From positions 1 to 53,031 of the forward strand of contig JAPPGE010000062.1 of assembly GCA_028821455.1 (NCBI GenBank): a stretch of DNA of 53,031 nucleotides. Direction: 5' to 3'. The number at the start of each line of letters is the position of its first letter. Position 1 is the stretch's first letter. This document shows, in pieces, positions 14,923 through 23,862 of the stretch. Source of the DNA: a bacterium (GTDB taxonomy: Bacteria > Pseudomonadota > Alphaproteobacteria > SP197). The position numbers were made by a program, and so were the translations under genes. Under the pieces are notes generated by a model. It did no database searches. It was not told the DNA's origin and worked only from the letters and a program-made list of their open reading frames with translations.

Positions 14923-17900
14923 TCATGTCTTTGTGCCGATGTCGAGGATCGTTCCGAAGTGCAGGCGAGCCTGTTTCGCCGCATGGCCGATGGAATCGAC
15001 AAGGGCATGGGAGACAAGCTGTCCGCCGAGCCGTTCCATGAGCGCGGTGTCGGCCAGGCTGCCGACCCTTTCCTCTTCTCCGCTCAGCCGCGCCATTCCC
15101 TGGAGGTTGTTCCAAAGCGCCGTGGTTTCGCTGAGTTCGGTGGCGACATCTTCGGCGATGAGAGAGAGGTCGCCGGCGCGTTCGAAGACTCCGATGGTGT
15201 TGCCGGCCAGGATCGTCGGCGTGTCGCGGGCATGCAGAAGTTCAAGGTACTGGGCGATGAACTCGACATCGAGAAGCCCTCCCGGCATGTGCTTGATCGT
15301 CTCTTCGCGGGTGCGGTTCTCCTCGCGAATGCGCTCGCGCATGTCGATAACGTCGCCAGCAAGTGCTTCCCTCGCGCGCGCCAGGGTCAGAACGTCGTGG
15401 CGCACCCTTGAGAAGTCGTCCCCAAGCCGTCCGCTGGCGGCGACGACACGGGCCCTGGTGAGGGCCTGGTGTTCCCAGGTCCATGCATTCTCGTGCTGGT
15501 AGGATTCGAAGGAGTCGAGGGAACATGCAATGGGGCCGGCCTTGCCGGAGGGGCGCAGCCTCATGTCGACGTCGTAGAGCCGGCCCTCCCTGGTCGGTGC
15601 CGTGATGGCGGTGATCAGGCGGCGGCACAGGCGCGCATAGTACTGAGTGGCCGGGAGGGGCTTGCGGCCATCCGACGCCGCCTCGCTGCCGCTCTGGTCA
15701 TAGAGGAACATGAGGTCGAGATCCGAACTCACTGTCATCTCCCGGCTGCCAAGCTTGCCGAAGGCGATGATCGCGAAGGAGCCTCCGGGTACGCGGCCAT
15801 GATCCACCTCGAACTCCCTTTCGACGACGGGCAGCAGGGCGGCAATGCAGGCGTCGGCGATGTCGGAGAGGGGTCGAGCGGCCTCGACAGGGGTCAACAT
15901 CCCCTCGAGCAGGTGCACGCCGATCTGGAAGACCTTGTCGTTTGCCCAGCGCCTGACCTCGTCAAGCACGTCCTGGAGGTCTCGTGCCCGGCCAGTGGCC
16001 TCGGCAAGCTGGGAGGTCATTTCTTCCCTGTCCAGTTCCAGGGTGTAGAACAGGCGTACCAGACCTCGGCGCGCGGTTTCGGCAATCTCCGCTTCGAGGT
16101 CCTCGTCATCGAAGGAAAGATCGGTGAACTCACGGGCGAGAACGCTGTCCATCAGCGTCGGCTTGCGGGTGAGCCAGCGTGACAGATATGGCGCCACTCC
16201 CAGGATCTCGCCGAGCAGTTCCAGAAGATGTGGATGGGCGGCAACGAGGGAAAGGAAGGATGTACCGGCGGGCAGGCGGGACAGGAATTCGTCGAATTTC
16301 ATCAGCACGCCATCGCAGTCGCGCAATCCGGCGAACACGCCGAGCGCCGAGGGCGCAAGGCGCATCAGGTGTTCAACGGACTGCGGAGTCCGAAGTACCG
16401 GGTATGGTCCCGTCTTCCATGCCATGACGGTGGCGGCGACGCGTTCGGGCTCGCCATATCCCAGAGCCGCGAGGCTCTTGCGGGTCGTGTCATCCACCGT
16501 ATCTCCGGTGAAGTCCATGGGTTGTTGCCTGACGCTCTCCACCCTCTCCGCGAAGAGACTGGTGTAATGCCTTTCGACAACGGCCACGGCGTCGAGAAAC
16601 GAGCATTTCAGCGCCTCGGCGTCCGCAAGTCCCGAGAAAGCCGCGATGTTGCCGATGCCTTCCGCGGTCCCGGGAAGGCTGTGCGTCTGGCGGTCGTCGA
16701 CCATCTGCAGCCGGTGCTCGAGAGTGCGCAGAAAACGGTAGGCCTCTTTCAGTTCAATGGCAGCACCGTGGGTCACGTGCCCGCCTGCCACGAGGATGTC
16801 GAGCGTCTCGCAGGTCCCCCTGGTTCGCAAGGAGGTTTCCCGGCCACCCCAGATCAGCTGTTGTGCCTGCACATAGAATTCGATCTCGCGAATGCCGCCG
16901 CCGCCGAGCTTGACGTTGCGTCCCATGAACGTTCCACCGTCGCGTGAGCGTGACGAGTCGATCTGCTGCTTGATGGTCCGGATATCCTGCATGGCCGCGA
17001 AATCCAGATGGCGCCTCCAGATGAATGGATGCAGCTCCTCGAGAAAGATCTCGCCTCTTGCCGTGTCACCAGCCACGGTGCGTGCCTTGATCATGGCCGC
17101 GCGTTCCCAGTTGCGCGCCGACTCGCGATAGTAGGTCCCGGCAGAGACGGTGGAGATGGCCGGGGGCGTCGACGACGGGTCGGGACGCAGTCTGAGATCG
17201 GTGCGAAAGACATAGCCGTCGGCAGTCTGTGCGTCGATGATCCGCGTCAGGCCCTGGGCAAAGCGTGTCATTGTCCGCTGCAGATCCTCGGCTCCAGTGG
17301 CAGGCACGATCTCGGGGTCAAAGAGAATGATGAGATCGATATCGCTGGAGTAGTTGAGTTCGCCCGCCCCCAGCTTGCCCATGCCGAGAACGAAGAGTCC
17401 GCACGCTAATTCTGCATCCTTCGGGTCCGCAAGGACGAGTCTCTCCCTTGCGTGAAGCGCTCGCAACAGGTGCCGGCAGGCCGTTCTGAGAGCGGATTCG
17501 GCGAACTGCGAGAGCTTGCCTGTGACCTGCTCGAGAGACCAGAGCGACGAGATATCGGCAAGTCCGGCCGTGAGATGGACACGCCGCTTGGCACGCCTCA
17601 GGCGAGTCATGAGGTCCTTTTCGGTTTCCCCGTCGATGTCCGGCTCCGCCATCGCGATGGCCGCATCGAAGGCGGCGTCCGGGCCGTCGCCGATCAGCGT
17701 CAAGGCGAACAGGGGATCGACCGTCACGCAGCGTGACAGGTAGGGGCTGTGTCGGAAGACGGGATCGAGGATTCCCTCGGCGGCGGGACGCAGGTCGAGG
17801 GCCCGCGACCTCAAGTCCTCGTCACGAATTCGTTCGGCTGCCGCCTGCCAGCGCTGCCAGAGAAGCTCGACGCTCTCGGGAACCAACTCCGGGGCCTTCA

Positions 17901-17925
17901 GTCCGGACCAGGCCTGGGAAATCAT
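14923..17925 (-). CDS. glnE: Bifunctional glutamine synthetase adenylyltransferase/deadenylase
   Basis: A 1000-residue protein of full family length, which adds and removes AMP on glutamine synthetase in response to PII signalling and glutamine. Two nucleotidyltransferase domains are visible. The N-terminal deadenylase half has GMGKLGAGELNYSSDIDL (about residue 190). The C-terminal adenylylating half has AFGKLGSREMTVSSDLDL (about residue 730). Each holds the paired aspartates that bind metal. The GGIREIEFYVQ and GLLDVEFIAQYLEL segments are typical helical-domain signatures following each catalytic domain. It stands as its own unit, about 176 bases from the signalling operon. Confidence 0.96.
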   Translation of the reverse strand: MISQAWSGLKAPELVPESVELLWQRWQAAAERIRDEDLRSRALDLRPAAEGILDPVFRHSPYLSRCVTVDPLFALTLIGDGPDAAFDAAIAMAEPDIDGETEKDLMTRLRRAKRRVHLTAGLADISSLWSLEQVTGKLSQFAESALRTACRHLLRALHARERLVLADPKDAELACGLFVLGMGKLGAGELNYSSDIDLIILFDPEIVPATGAEDLQRTMTRFAQGLTRIIDAQTADGYVFRTDLRLRPDPSSTPPAISTVSAGTYYRESARNWERAAMIKARTVAGDTARGEIFLEELHPFIWRRHLDFAAMQDIRTIKQQIDSSRSRDGGTFMGRNVKLGGGGIREIEFYVQAQQLIWGGRETSLRTRGTCETLDILVAGGHVTHGAAIELKEAYRFLRTLEHRLQMVDDRQTHSLPGTAEGIGNIAAFSGLADAEALKCSFLDAVAVVERHYTSLFAERVESVRQQPMDFTGDTVDDTTRKSLAALGYGEPERVAATVMAWKTGPYPVLRTPQSVEHLMRLAPSALGVFAGLRDCDGVLMKFDEFLSRLPAGTSFLSLVAAHPHLLELLGEILGVAPYLSRWLTRKPTLMDSVLAREFTDLSFDDEDLEAEIAETARRGLVRLFYTLELDREEMTSQLAEATGRARDLQDVLDEVRRWANDKVFQIGVHLLEGMLTPVEAARPLSDIADACIAALLPVVEREFEVDHGRVPGGSFAIIAFGKLGSREMTVSSDLDLMFLYDQSGSEAASDGRKPLPATQYYARLCRRLITAITAPTREGRLYDVDMRLRPSGKAGPIACSLDSFESYQHENAWTWEHQALTRARVVAASGRLGDDFSRVRHDVLTLARAREALAGDVIDMRERIREENRTREETIKHMPGGLLDVEFIAQYLELLHARDTPTILAGNTIGVFERAGDLSLIAEDVATELSETTALWNNLQGMARLSGEEERVGSLADTALMERLGGQLVSHALVDSIGHAAKQARLHFGTILDIGTKT

Positions 17926-17986
17926 CCTCTACCCGTCTCGCAGTGGAAGGGTGCGGGAGTCTGTGGACTGGCAACAGATGAGTCAA

Positions 17987-18793
17987 TCAGCGGGCCCGCG
18001 GCATGTCGACCGCCGGCTGCACGGGCTCCGGCAGGCGAAAGAGCCTGCCCGGACCGGACGTGGAATCATGGATGCCGATCTGCCGCAACATGCGCCAGAC
18101 GAGTGCCTGATTGCTCGTCACGACCGGTTTGCCGGTCTCATCCTCGATTGTCTCGATGACCTCGACAGCGCGAAGGGCCGTGCACGACAGGAAAATACCG
18201 TCACAATTGCTTGTGCAGACGTCGAGGGCGAGGCGTACGATGTCGCGGGGCTCGACTCGCGTCATGTCCCGACCCCGGGCAATGCCGAGTCCCCTCATGG
18301 AGCTGACATCGAAACCACGATCTTCGAGGAACGCCGCTTCCATGCGGTTGACTTCGTCGAGATAGGGCGTACCCACGGCCACACGAGCGATCCCGAGATG
18401 GCGCATGGCGTCGACGACGCACGTGACAAGTGCCAGGGGACTGGTCTCCGGCTGTGCGCTCCTGATGGCGCGCTCAACGGCAGCTTCGCCCGCCGCGATA
18501 CTGGCTGAGGTGCACACATAGGCAATGGCGTCGAGCCTCTCGGGCAGCAGGCGCGCCGCATCGCCCAGATCTCCGGCAACCGCGGTCAGATTCTGCACGG
18601 TCACCGGATCGGCAAGCCGCACTCTGGTTATGAAGACACCGACATCCCACGGCACCATCGCCCGGATGTCGTCGTCCGCCGTCTCTTCGGTGTCGAGAAG
18701 GATGAAGCCCAGGCGCCCCCTGGCATGGCGTCCCTGTCCCTCGTTGCCGGGCGAGAGACACGGCCGGGCCCGGGTCGAGGCGTGATCAGTCAT
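17987..18793 (-). CDS. Maleate isomerase / Asp-Glu racemase superfamily protein
   Basis: A 268-residue protein of the maleate cis-trans isomerase/arylmalonate decarboxylase group. Both catalytic cysteine segments are present: YVCTSASIAAGE in the first half and FLSCTALRAVEVIE in the second. Such enzymes isomerise maleate to fumarate or racemise/decarboxylate small diacids; members also occur in nicotinate and pyrimidine breakdown. I chose the ATG at 18793, which overlaps the end of xth by 8 bases. The frame is open 42 codons further upstream, but that part lies inside xth and lacks family features. No pathway partner is adjacent, so the substrate is open. Confidence 0.8.
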   Translation of the reverse strand: MTDHASTRARPCLSPGNEGQGRHARGRLGFILLDTEETADDDIRAMVPWDVGVFITRVRLADPVTVQNLTAVAGDLGDAARLLPERLDAIAYVCTSASIAAGEAAVERAIRSAQPETSPLALVTCVVDAMRHLGIARVAVGTPYLDEVNRMEAAFLEDRGFDVSSMRGLGIARGRDMTRVEPRDIVRLALDVCTSNCDGIFLSCTALRAVEVIETIEDETGKPVVTSNQALVWRMLRQIGIHDSTSGPGRLFRLPEPVQPAVDMPRAR

Positions 18794-19559
18794 CGAGCTC
18801 GCACAGAAGAGGCGTGTGATCCGACGCCTTCGGCCAGGCCCGGGGCGTGCGATCGATGTCGCACGCCACCAAGCGGTCCGCCGCATGGGGAGAAAGCAGC
18901 ATGTGGTCGATCCTGACACCGTGATCCTTCAGCCAGGCGCCACCCTGGTAATCCCAGAATGTCCAGGCGCCGGCCGTCGTTCCGTGCAAGGTAGCATAGG
19001 CCTCCGTGTAGCCTGACCACACAAGCTCGCGAAACAGCGCCCGGGATTCGTCGCGCGTGAGGGCGTCACCTGCCCAGAGAGCCGGATCGTGCACGTCGTC
19101 GTCGGTGGGGCACACATTGTAGTCACCTCCGAGAACGACCGCTTCCTCGAGGGCAAGGAGGCTGAGGGCATGGTCGACCAGACGCCGCATCCATGCCAGC
19201 TTGTAGGCGAACTTGTCGCCCGGCGCCGGGTTGCCGTTCGGGAGGTAGATCGAGGCGACCCGCAAGCCGTGCGTGAAGACCTCGATGTAGCGCGCCTGCG
19301 CGTCATCCGGATCGCCGGGGAGACAGGTTGTCTCAATGTCGATGGGAGACTTGGAGAGGACAGCAACTCCGTTGAGCGCCTTTTGCCCGGCCACCGCACA
19401 GTTGTACCCGAGGTCGCCGATGGCATCGTGGGGGAAGGTCTCCGAAACGGTCTTGAGTTCCTGCAGCAGGACGATGTCCGGTTGCCGGGCTTCAAGCCAT
19501 TTCAGCACGTTGGGCAGTCGCGCCCTGATCGAGTTGACATTCCAGGTGGCAATCTTCAT
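18786..19559 (-). CDS. xth: Exodeoxyribonuclease III (AP endonuclease)
   Basis: A 257-residue ExoIII-type endonuclease/exonuclease/phosphatase-fold enzyme that cuts DNA at abasic sites and removes 3' blocks in base-excision repair. Visible motifs run in order from the N-terminal KIATWNVNSIRAR, through LLQELKT (catalytic Glu) and GGDYNVCPTDDDVHDP (Asp/Asn pair), to RIDHMLLSP and the terminal SDHTPLLCEL (catalytic Asp-His). The ATG at 19559 gives the standard N-terminus. It follows erpA with a short gap and runs into the maleate-isomerase-like gene. Confidence 0.93.
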   Translation of the reverse strand: MKIATWNVNSIRARLPNVLKWLEARQPDIVLLQELKTVSETFPHDAIGDLGYNCAVAGQKALNGVAVLSKSPIDIETTCLPGDPDDAQARYIEVFTHGLRVASIYLPNGNPAPGDKFAYKLAWMRRLVDHALSLLALEEAVVLGGDYNVCPTDDDVHDPALWAGDALTRDESRALFRELVWSGYTEAYATLHGTTAGAWTFWDYQGGAWLKDHGVRIDHMLLSPHAADRLVACDIDRTPRAWPKASDHTPLLCELDD

Positions 19560-19579
19560 GTGCCGGCAAGGTAGAGGTG

Positions 19580-19924
19580 TCAGATCGCGAACGAGGTGCC
19601 ACAGCCGCATGACGACGTGGCATTGGGGTTGTCGAGAGTGAAGTAGCTGCCCTCGAGACTGTTCACGTACCGGAGGGTGGAACCGGCGAGGTATCGAAGG
19701 GAGACATCGTCGATCACGACCCGCGCATTGCCCATGCCGTACTCGACATCGCCCTCCTCGGGCCCTTCATCGACCGTGAAATGATACTGGAATCCCGAAC
19801 AGCCACCCCCGGTGACGACAATCCGCAGGCGGCCGCCGCCCTCTCCAGCCATGATGTCGCTGATCCTGGCGGCAGCGTCTTCGGAGAGGTTGATGCCATC
19901 CTGGGGAAGGGTGTCGCCCATCAT
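19580..19924 (-). CDS. erpA: A-type iron-sulfur cluster carrier/insertion protein
   Basis: About 114 residues of the HesB/IscA/ErpA family, which delivers Fe-S clusters to apoproteins. The three conserved cysteines are present in GGGCSGFQY and in the C-terminal SSCGCGTSF. Three ATGs (19930, 19924, 19921) lie within 10 bases; 19924 or 19921 has the better distance from AGGCAGG. The pairing xth-erpA divergent from dgt-argS is common in alphaproteobacteria. Confidence 0.9.
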   Translation of the reverse strand: MMGDTLPQDGINLSEDAAARISDIMAGEGGGRLRIVVTGGGCSGFQYHFTVDEGPEEGDVEYGMGNARVVIDDVSLRYLAGSTLRYVNSLEGSYFTLDNPNATSSCGCGTSFAI

Positions 19925-20011
19925 CCGCATCCTGCCTGATTCTCCATCATTACCTAGTGTCGCCGCTGGTTGCTGTCAATCCTGCATGCGATGGAGTAAC
20001 AACGGAGCACC

Positions 20012-21157
20012 ATGACCTCAGCACCCTATGCAGCACATCAGGCGACGAGTCGTGGCCGTCGCTTCGCCGAACAGCCGTCCTGCTACCGCAGCGAGTACCA
20101 GCGGGACCGTGACCGCATCATTCACAGCAGAGCGTTCCGTCGTCTGATGCACAAGACGCAGGTCTTCGCCACTGTTCACGGCGACCATCACCGCACCCGC
20201 ATGACCCATTCCCTCGAAGTGGCGCAGATCGCCCGGACCATTGCCCGCAGTCTGGCTCTCGACGAAGATCTTGCCGAGGCGATCGCGCTTGCCCACGATC
20301 TCGGCCACACCCCGTTTGGCCACATCGGCGAAGAGGTTCTCGATGAGGCCATGGCGCAGTGGGGTGGTTTCAGCCACAACATCCAGACATTTCGAATCCT
20401 CACACGACTGGAATCTCCCTATGCTGCCTTCGACGGCCTCAACCTGACCTGGGAAACCCTTGAAGGCGTTGTCAAGCACAATGGGCCCATGTTGTCTGCG
20501 GTACCGCCGGCCATTGCGAACTACAACCGTTTGCAGGATCTCGAGGTCGATTCGTTTCCGGGCGTGGAGGCCCAGGTCGCTTCGCTGGCCGACGACATTG
20601 CCTACAACGGCCATGATCTCGACGACGGCCTGAGAATGGGCCTCTTTACGCTGGACGACCTCGCCGGCGCGCCGGTTGCCGCGGAAGCGATCCTGGAGGT
20701 CCGGGAGCGCTGGCCCGATGCGCCCCTCGTGCGCAAGATTCACGAAACCATGAGAAAGATCATCGACGTGCAGGTCCGGAATCTGGTCGAGACATCGCGC
20801 GCAACCCTGGTCTTTGTGCGCCCTCAGTCGGCCGATGATGTCCGTTGGCACGACACGCCGGTCATCGGCTTCAGCGAAACCTTTGCGGATGCGGCGGCGG
20901 GCTTGAAGGCGTGGCTCTACACAAATATGTACTGCCACGAACGGTTGCGGGGGCAGGCCCGGGAAGCCGCAACCATACTCCGTGGTCTGTTTTCGGCCTT
21001 CCGTGACGATCCGCAACGTCTGCCGGTCGAATGGAAGGAACATCTGGACAGGTGTGGCGAAGCAGACCGCATGCGCCTTGTCGCTGACTATCTCGCCGGC
21101 ATGACTGACCGCTTCGCACACAAGGAACATCAACGCCTGGTACGCCAAGAACCATGA
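20012..21157 (+). CDS. dgt: dGTP triphosphohydrolase-like HD protein
   Basis: A 381-residue HD-domain dNTP triphosphohydrolase, type 2 subgroup, which hydrolyses dNTPs to deoxynucleosides and triphosphate. The metal-binding set is seen in HHRTRMTHSLEVAQIA and ALAHDLGHTPFGHIGE. Further family segments are VEAQVASLADDIAYNGHDLDDG and a C-terminal YLAGMTDRFA. Its stop overlaps the argS start by ATGA, indicating one operon. It is divergent from erpA across about 90 bases. Confidence 0.92.
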   Translation: MTSAPYAAHQATSRGRRFAEQPSCYRSEYQRDRDRIIHSRAFRRLMHKTQVFATVHGDHHRTRMTHSLEVAQIARTIARSLALDEDLAEAIALAHDLGHTPFGHIGEEVLDEAMAQWGGFSHNIQTFRILTRLESPYAAFDGLNLTWETLEGVVKHNGPMLSAVPPAIANYNRLQDLEVDSFPGVEAQVASLADDIAYNGHDLDDGLRMGLFTLDDLAGAPVAAEAILEVRERWPDAPLVRKIHETMRKIIDVQVRNLVETSRATLVFVRPQSADDVRWHDTPVIGFSETFADAAAGLKAWLYTNMYCHERLRGQAREAATILRGLFSAFRDDPQRLPVEWKEHLDRCGEADRMRLVADYLAGMTDRFAHKEHQRLVRQEP

Positions 21158-22923
21158 ATGTCCATGACGAGTTTACCTCGCGCATCCGTGCCGCCGTGGA
21201 GTCGCTCGAGACTCGGGGAGTTGTTGCAGCCGGTTTGACCGATCGCATTCAGGTGTCGGATCCGCGCCAGGCTGGCCACGGCGACCTGGCGAGCAACGCC
21301 GCCCTCGTGCTGGCTGGAGTAAACGGCATGGCACCGCGCGAGATCGCAGACCTGATCATCCGCGAACTGCGCCAGGATCCCGACGTGGCGACGGCTGTCA
21401 GCGCCGGCCCGGGCTTTGTCAACATCACTCTCCGCGAGAGCTTCTGGCACTCCTGGCTGAAGCGCCTTCTTGTCCATGGACCCGACGCCCTGCTGGCGGA
21501 CCGTGGTCAGGGGCGCAAGGCGTGCGTCGAGTACGTGTCCGCCAATCCCACGGGGCCACTGCATGTGGGTACGGCGCGTGGCGCCGTCATCGGTGATGTT
21601 CTGGCCTCCCTGCTCGAGGCCGTTGGCTGGAAAGTGACCAGGGAGTACTACATCAACGATGCCGGAGCCCAGGTCGATGTCCTCGCCTGGTCCGCCTATG
21701 TCCGCTACCTTGAGGCGCTCGGTGAGCCGCCGGATGCAGCGGTTCTCGAGACACTCTACCCGGGCGATTACCTCATCGAGACAGGCAAGGCTCTCGCCGC
21801 CAGGTACGGAACGACGCTGAAAGAGACCATCGGCGATCGTCGGCCTGGCAGCTTGCCGTTGCCAGAGCCTCTTGTGGAAGTCCGCTCCTTCGTCATTGAA
21901 ACGATGATGGAAATCGTTCGCCACGATCTCGCCCTGGCAGGCGTGCATCAGGAAGTGTTCAGTTCGGAGCGCGCAATGATGGAGTCAGGCGGGATCGAGA
22001 GGTGTCTGGAGAAACTCGATGCACGCGGACTTATCTATACCGGCGTGCTGGAACCGCCGAAGGGCAGGGAGCCCGAGGACTGGGAGCCTGTGCCCCAAAC
22101 CCTGTTCCGTTCCACTCGCTTTGGCGACGATCTTGATCGGCCACTCAGGAAGTCTGATGGCTCCTGGAGCTACTTCGCCCCGGACATCGCCTATCACAAC
22201 GGCAAGGTCGAGAGAGGATTCGATCTCATCATCAATGTCTTCGGTGCCGATCACGCAGGTTACGTCAAGCGGCTCAAGGCCGCGGTGGCAGCGCTGTCGG
22301 ATGGCCGTGCCTCCTTCGATATCCTGCTGACCCAACTTGTCCGCTTTACCGGCAATGACCGGCTGGCGAGAATGTCGAAGCGGGCCGGCCGCTACGTCAC
22401 CATGCGCGAAGTCGTGGAATCGGTCGGCAAGGACGTGCTGAGATTCATCATGGTGACGCGCCGCAACGACGTGCCGCTCGACTTTGATCCGGTGAAAGCG
22501 CAGGAGCAGTCGAAGGACAACCCCGTATTCTATGTCCAGTATGCGCACGCGCGCATCTGCTCGGTCCTGCGCAAGGCTGGCGAGGCCGGTATCGACACGT
22601 CCGGACTCGCCGGCGCATCCCTGTCCCGCCTCACCCAGCCCCGCGAGATCGCTCTCATCAGGACCCTTGCCGGCTGGCCGGCCGCCATCGATGGCGCTGC
22701 TGCTGCCCACGAGCCCCATCGCGTCGCTGCCTGGCTCAACACGCTTGCCGGCGAGTTTCACGCGTTGTGGAACACGGGCAGGGATGATCCTTCGCTGCGT
22801 TTTGTTGTGGATGGAGACACGGATCTGACACGCGCCAGGCTTGCGCTCGGCGCGGCAACACGGCAGGTGATTGCCCGTGGTCTGCGTCTTGTCGGTGTCG
22901 AACCCAGGGAGGTCATGCGCTGA
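21154..22923 (+). CDS. argS: Arginyl-tRNA synthetase
   Basis: A 589-residue class I aminoacyl-tRNA synthetase. The HIGH-type motif is SANPTGPLHVGTARG at about residues 128-142. The KMSKS-equivalent is MSKRAGRYVTMRE near residue 408. The N-terminal Add-1 domain and C-terminal anticodon-binding helices have the normal length. It is translationally coupled to dgt. Its last codons carry the ribosome-binding site of the SPOR gene. Confidence 0.97.
   Translation: MNVHDEFTSRIRAAVESLETRGVVAAGLTDRIQVSDPRQAGHGDLASNAALVLAGVNGMAPREIADLIIRELRQDPDVATAVSAGPGFVNITLRESFWHSWLKRLLVHGPDALLADRGQGRKACVEYVSANPTGPLHVGTARGAVIGDVLASLLEAVGWKVTREYYINDAGAQVDVLAWSAYVRYLEALGEPPDAAVLETLYPGDYLIETGKALAARYGTTLKETIGDRRPGSLPLPEPLVEVRSFVIETMMEIVRHDLALAGVHQEVFSSERAMMESGGIERCLEKLDARGLIYTGVLEPPKGREPEDWEPVPQTLFRSTRFGDDLDRPLRKSDGSWSYFAPDIAYHNGKVERGFDLIINVFGADHAGYVKRLKAAVAALSDGRASFDILLTQLVRFTGNDRLARMSKRAGRYVTMREVVESVGKDVLRFIMVTRRNDVPLDFDPVKAQEQSKDNPVFYVQYAHARICSVLRKAGEAGIDTSGLAGASLSRLTQPREIALIRTLAGWPAAIDGAAAAHEPHRVAAWLNTLAGEFHALWNTGRDDPSLRFVVDGDTDLTRARLALGAATRQVIARGLRLVGVEPREVMR
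22907..22912 (+). promoter_or_regulatory. Ribosome-binding site that sets a CTG start for the SPOR gene
   Basis: GGGAGG lies inside the 3' end of argS, seven bases before CTG at 22920, which itself overlaps the argS TGA. In this frame no ATG, GTG or TTG lies close upstream, and the next GTG (23136) is 72 codons later, beyond the membrane anchor. Confidence 0.55.
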
Positions 22924-23858
22924 ACGACCGCCGCGATCCAACACTCTTCGCCGGGGGGCAACCAGAACCCCGGGAAGATCCAGAAGCCCCCGTCCAGGAG
23001 ACAGCGAAGGCGCCCGTTCGACGGCGCGGACTGTGGCGCCTGGCCGTCACACTGCTCCTTGTCGTTCCGGTCGCCGGAGGCGCCGCGTGGTTCTTCTGGC
23101 CCGACAGCGACGGCACGGGAAACCGGGAAGTTACGGTGTTCCGGGCAGATACCACGCCCTATCGGGTTGCACCGGAAGTCGCAGACGTGTCGGACATTCC
23201 CAATACCGGAATCCTGGTTCTCGAATCCACGGCCAACGGCGAGGAGAACGAGGGACACGAGATTCTGATGCCGCCCCCCGAGGAGCCCTTTGTGCTTGAT
23301 ACCGGGACGCAGACGGAGGGGGATGTGATCGTGGATGTTTCAGAGGCGCCACTGGAGCCGGCCAATGAAGGGACTGTGACCGGTCCGATCTTTGACGCCG
23401 ACCAGGTCACGGCCATGGTTGACGAGGCTCTCGACGAGACTCCTCCAACAATGCCTCCCCTGCCGGACGACAAGCCGGTGGTGCCGGACGTGGACTGGGG
23501 GCCAGGTACCGTGGCTGCCGATGATGCCGCAGGGACGGGTTCGTTGTCCTTTTCGGATGTTGCCGCGTCCCTCGGAGAAGAGACTTCCGGTGAACCGCCA
23601 GCAGGGTCTGGAACACGCTATGGCATCCGCATTGCCTCCTACTCCAGCGAGAATGGGGCAACAGACGCCTGGGATCGGCTGCATCGCGAACACAACGATC
23701 TCTTCGGTGGCCTGGAGGCAACCATCACCACGATCTCTGTCGACGACAGCCGGTACTTCCGCCTCACTATCGGCGAATTCGAGGCCAGGCAGGAGGCTGA
23801 GGGACTGTGTGCCGCGGCTGTCGAGCGCGCGCTCGAATGCCGCGTCGTGACCTACTGA
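22920..23858 (+). CDS. SPOR-domain membrane protein, apparent CTG start
   Basis: A 312-residue protein if it begins at CTG 22920. It has a charged cytoplasmic N-terminus (MNDRRDPTLFAGG), one membrane segment at about residues 38-60 (LWRLAVTLLLVVPVAGGAAW), a long acidic, proline-rich periplasmic linker, and a SPOR domain at about 235-312 (YGIRIASYSSENGATDAW to the C-terminus). SPOR domains bind denuded peptidoglycan glycans at the septum, and a protein of this layout sits between argS and nagZ in many alphaproteobacteria. Starting at the first ordinary start codon (GTG 23136) would remove the anchor and leave no ribosome-binding site, which is why I prefer CTG. The two genes that follow, nagZ and the M50 protease, also act at the envelope. 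Confidence 0.82.
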   Translation: MNDRRDPTLFAGGQPEPREDPEAPVQETAKAPVRRRGLWRLAVTLLLVVPVAGGAAWFFWPDSDGTGNREVTVFRADTTPYRVAPEVADVSDIPNTGILVLESTANGEENEGHEILMPPPEEPFVLDTGTQTEGDVIVDVSEAPLEPANEGTVTGPIFDADQVTAMVDEALDETPPTMPPLPDDKPVVPDVDWGPGTVAADDAAGTGSLSFSDVAASLGEETSGEPPAGSGTRYGIRIASYSSENGATDAWDRLHREHNDLFGGLEATITTISVDDSRYFRLTIGEFEARQEAEGLCAAAVERALECRVVTY

Positions 23859-23862
23859 CACC

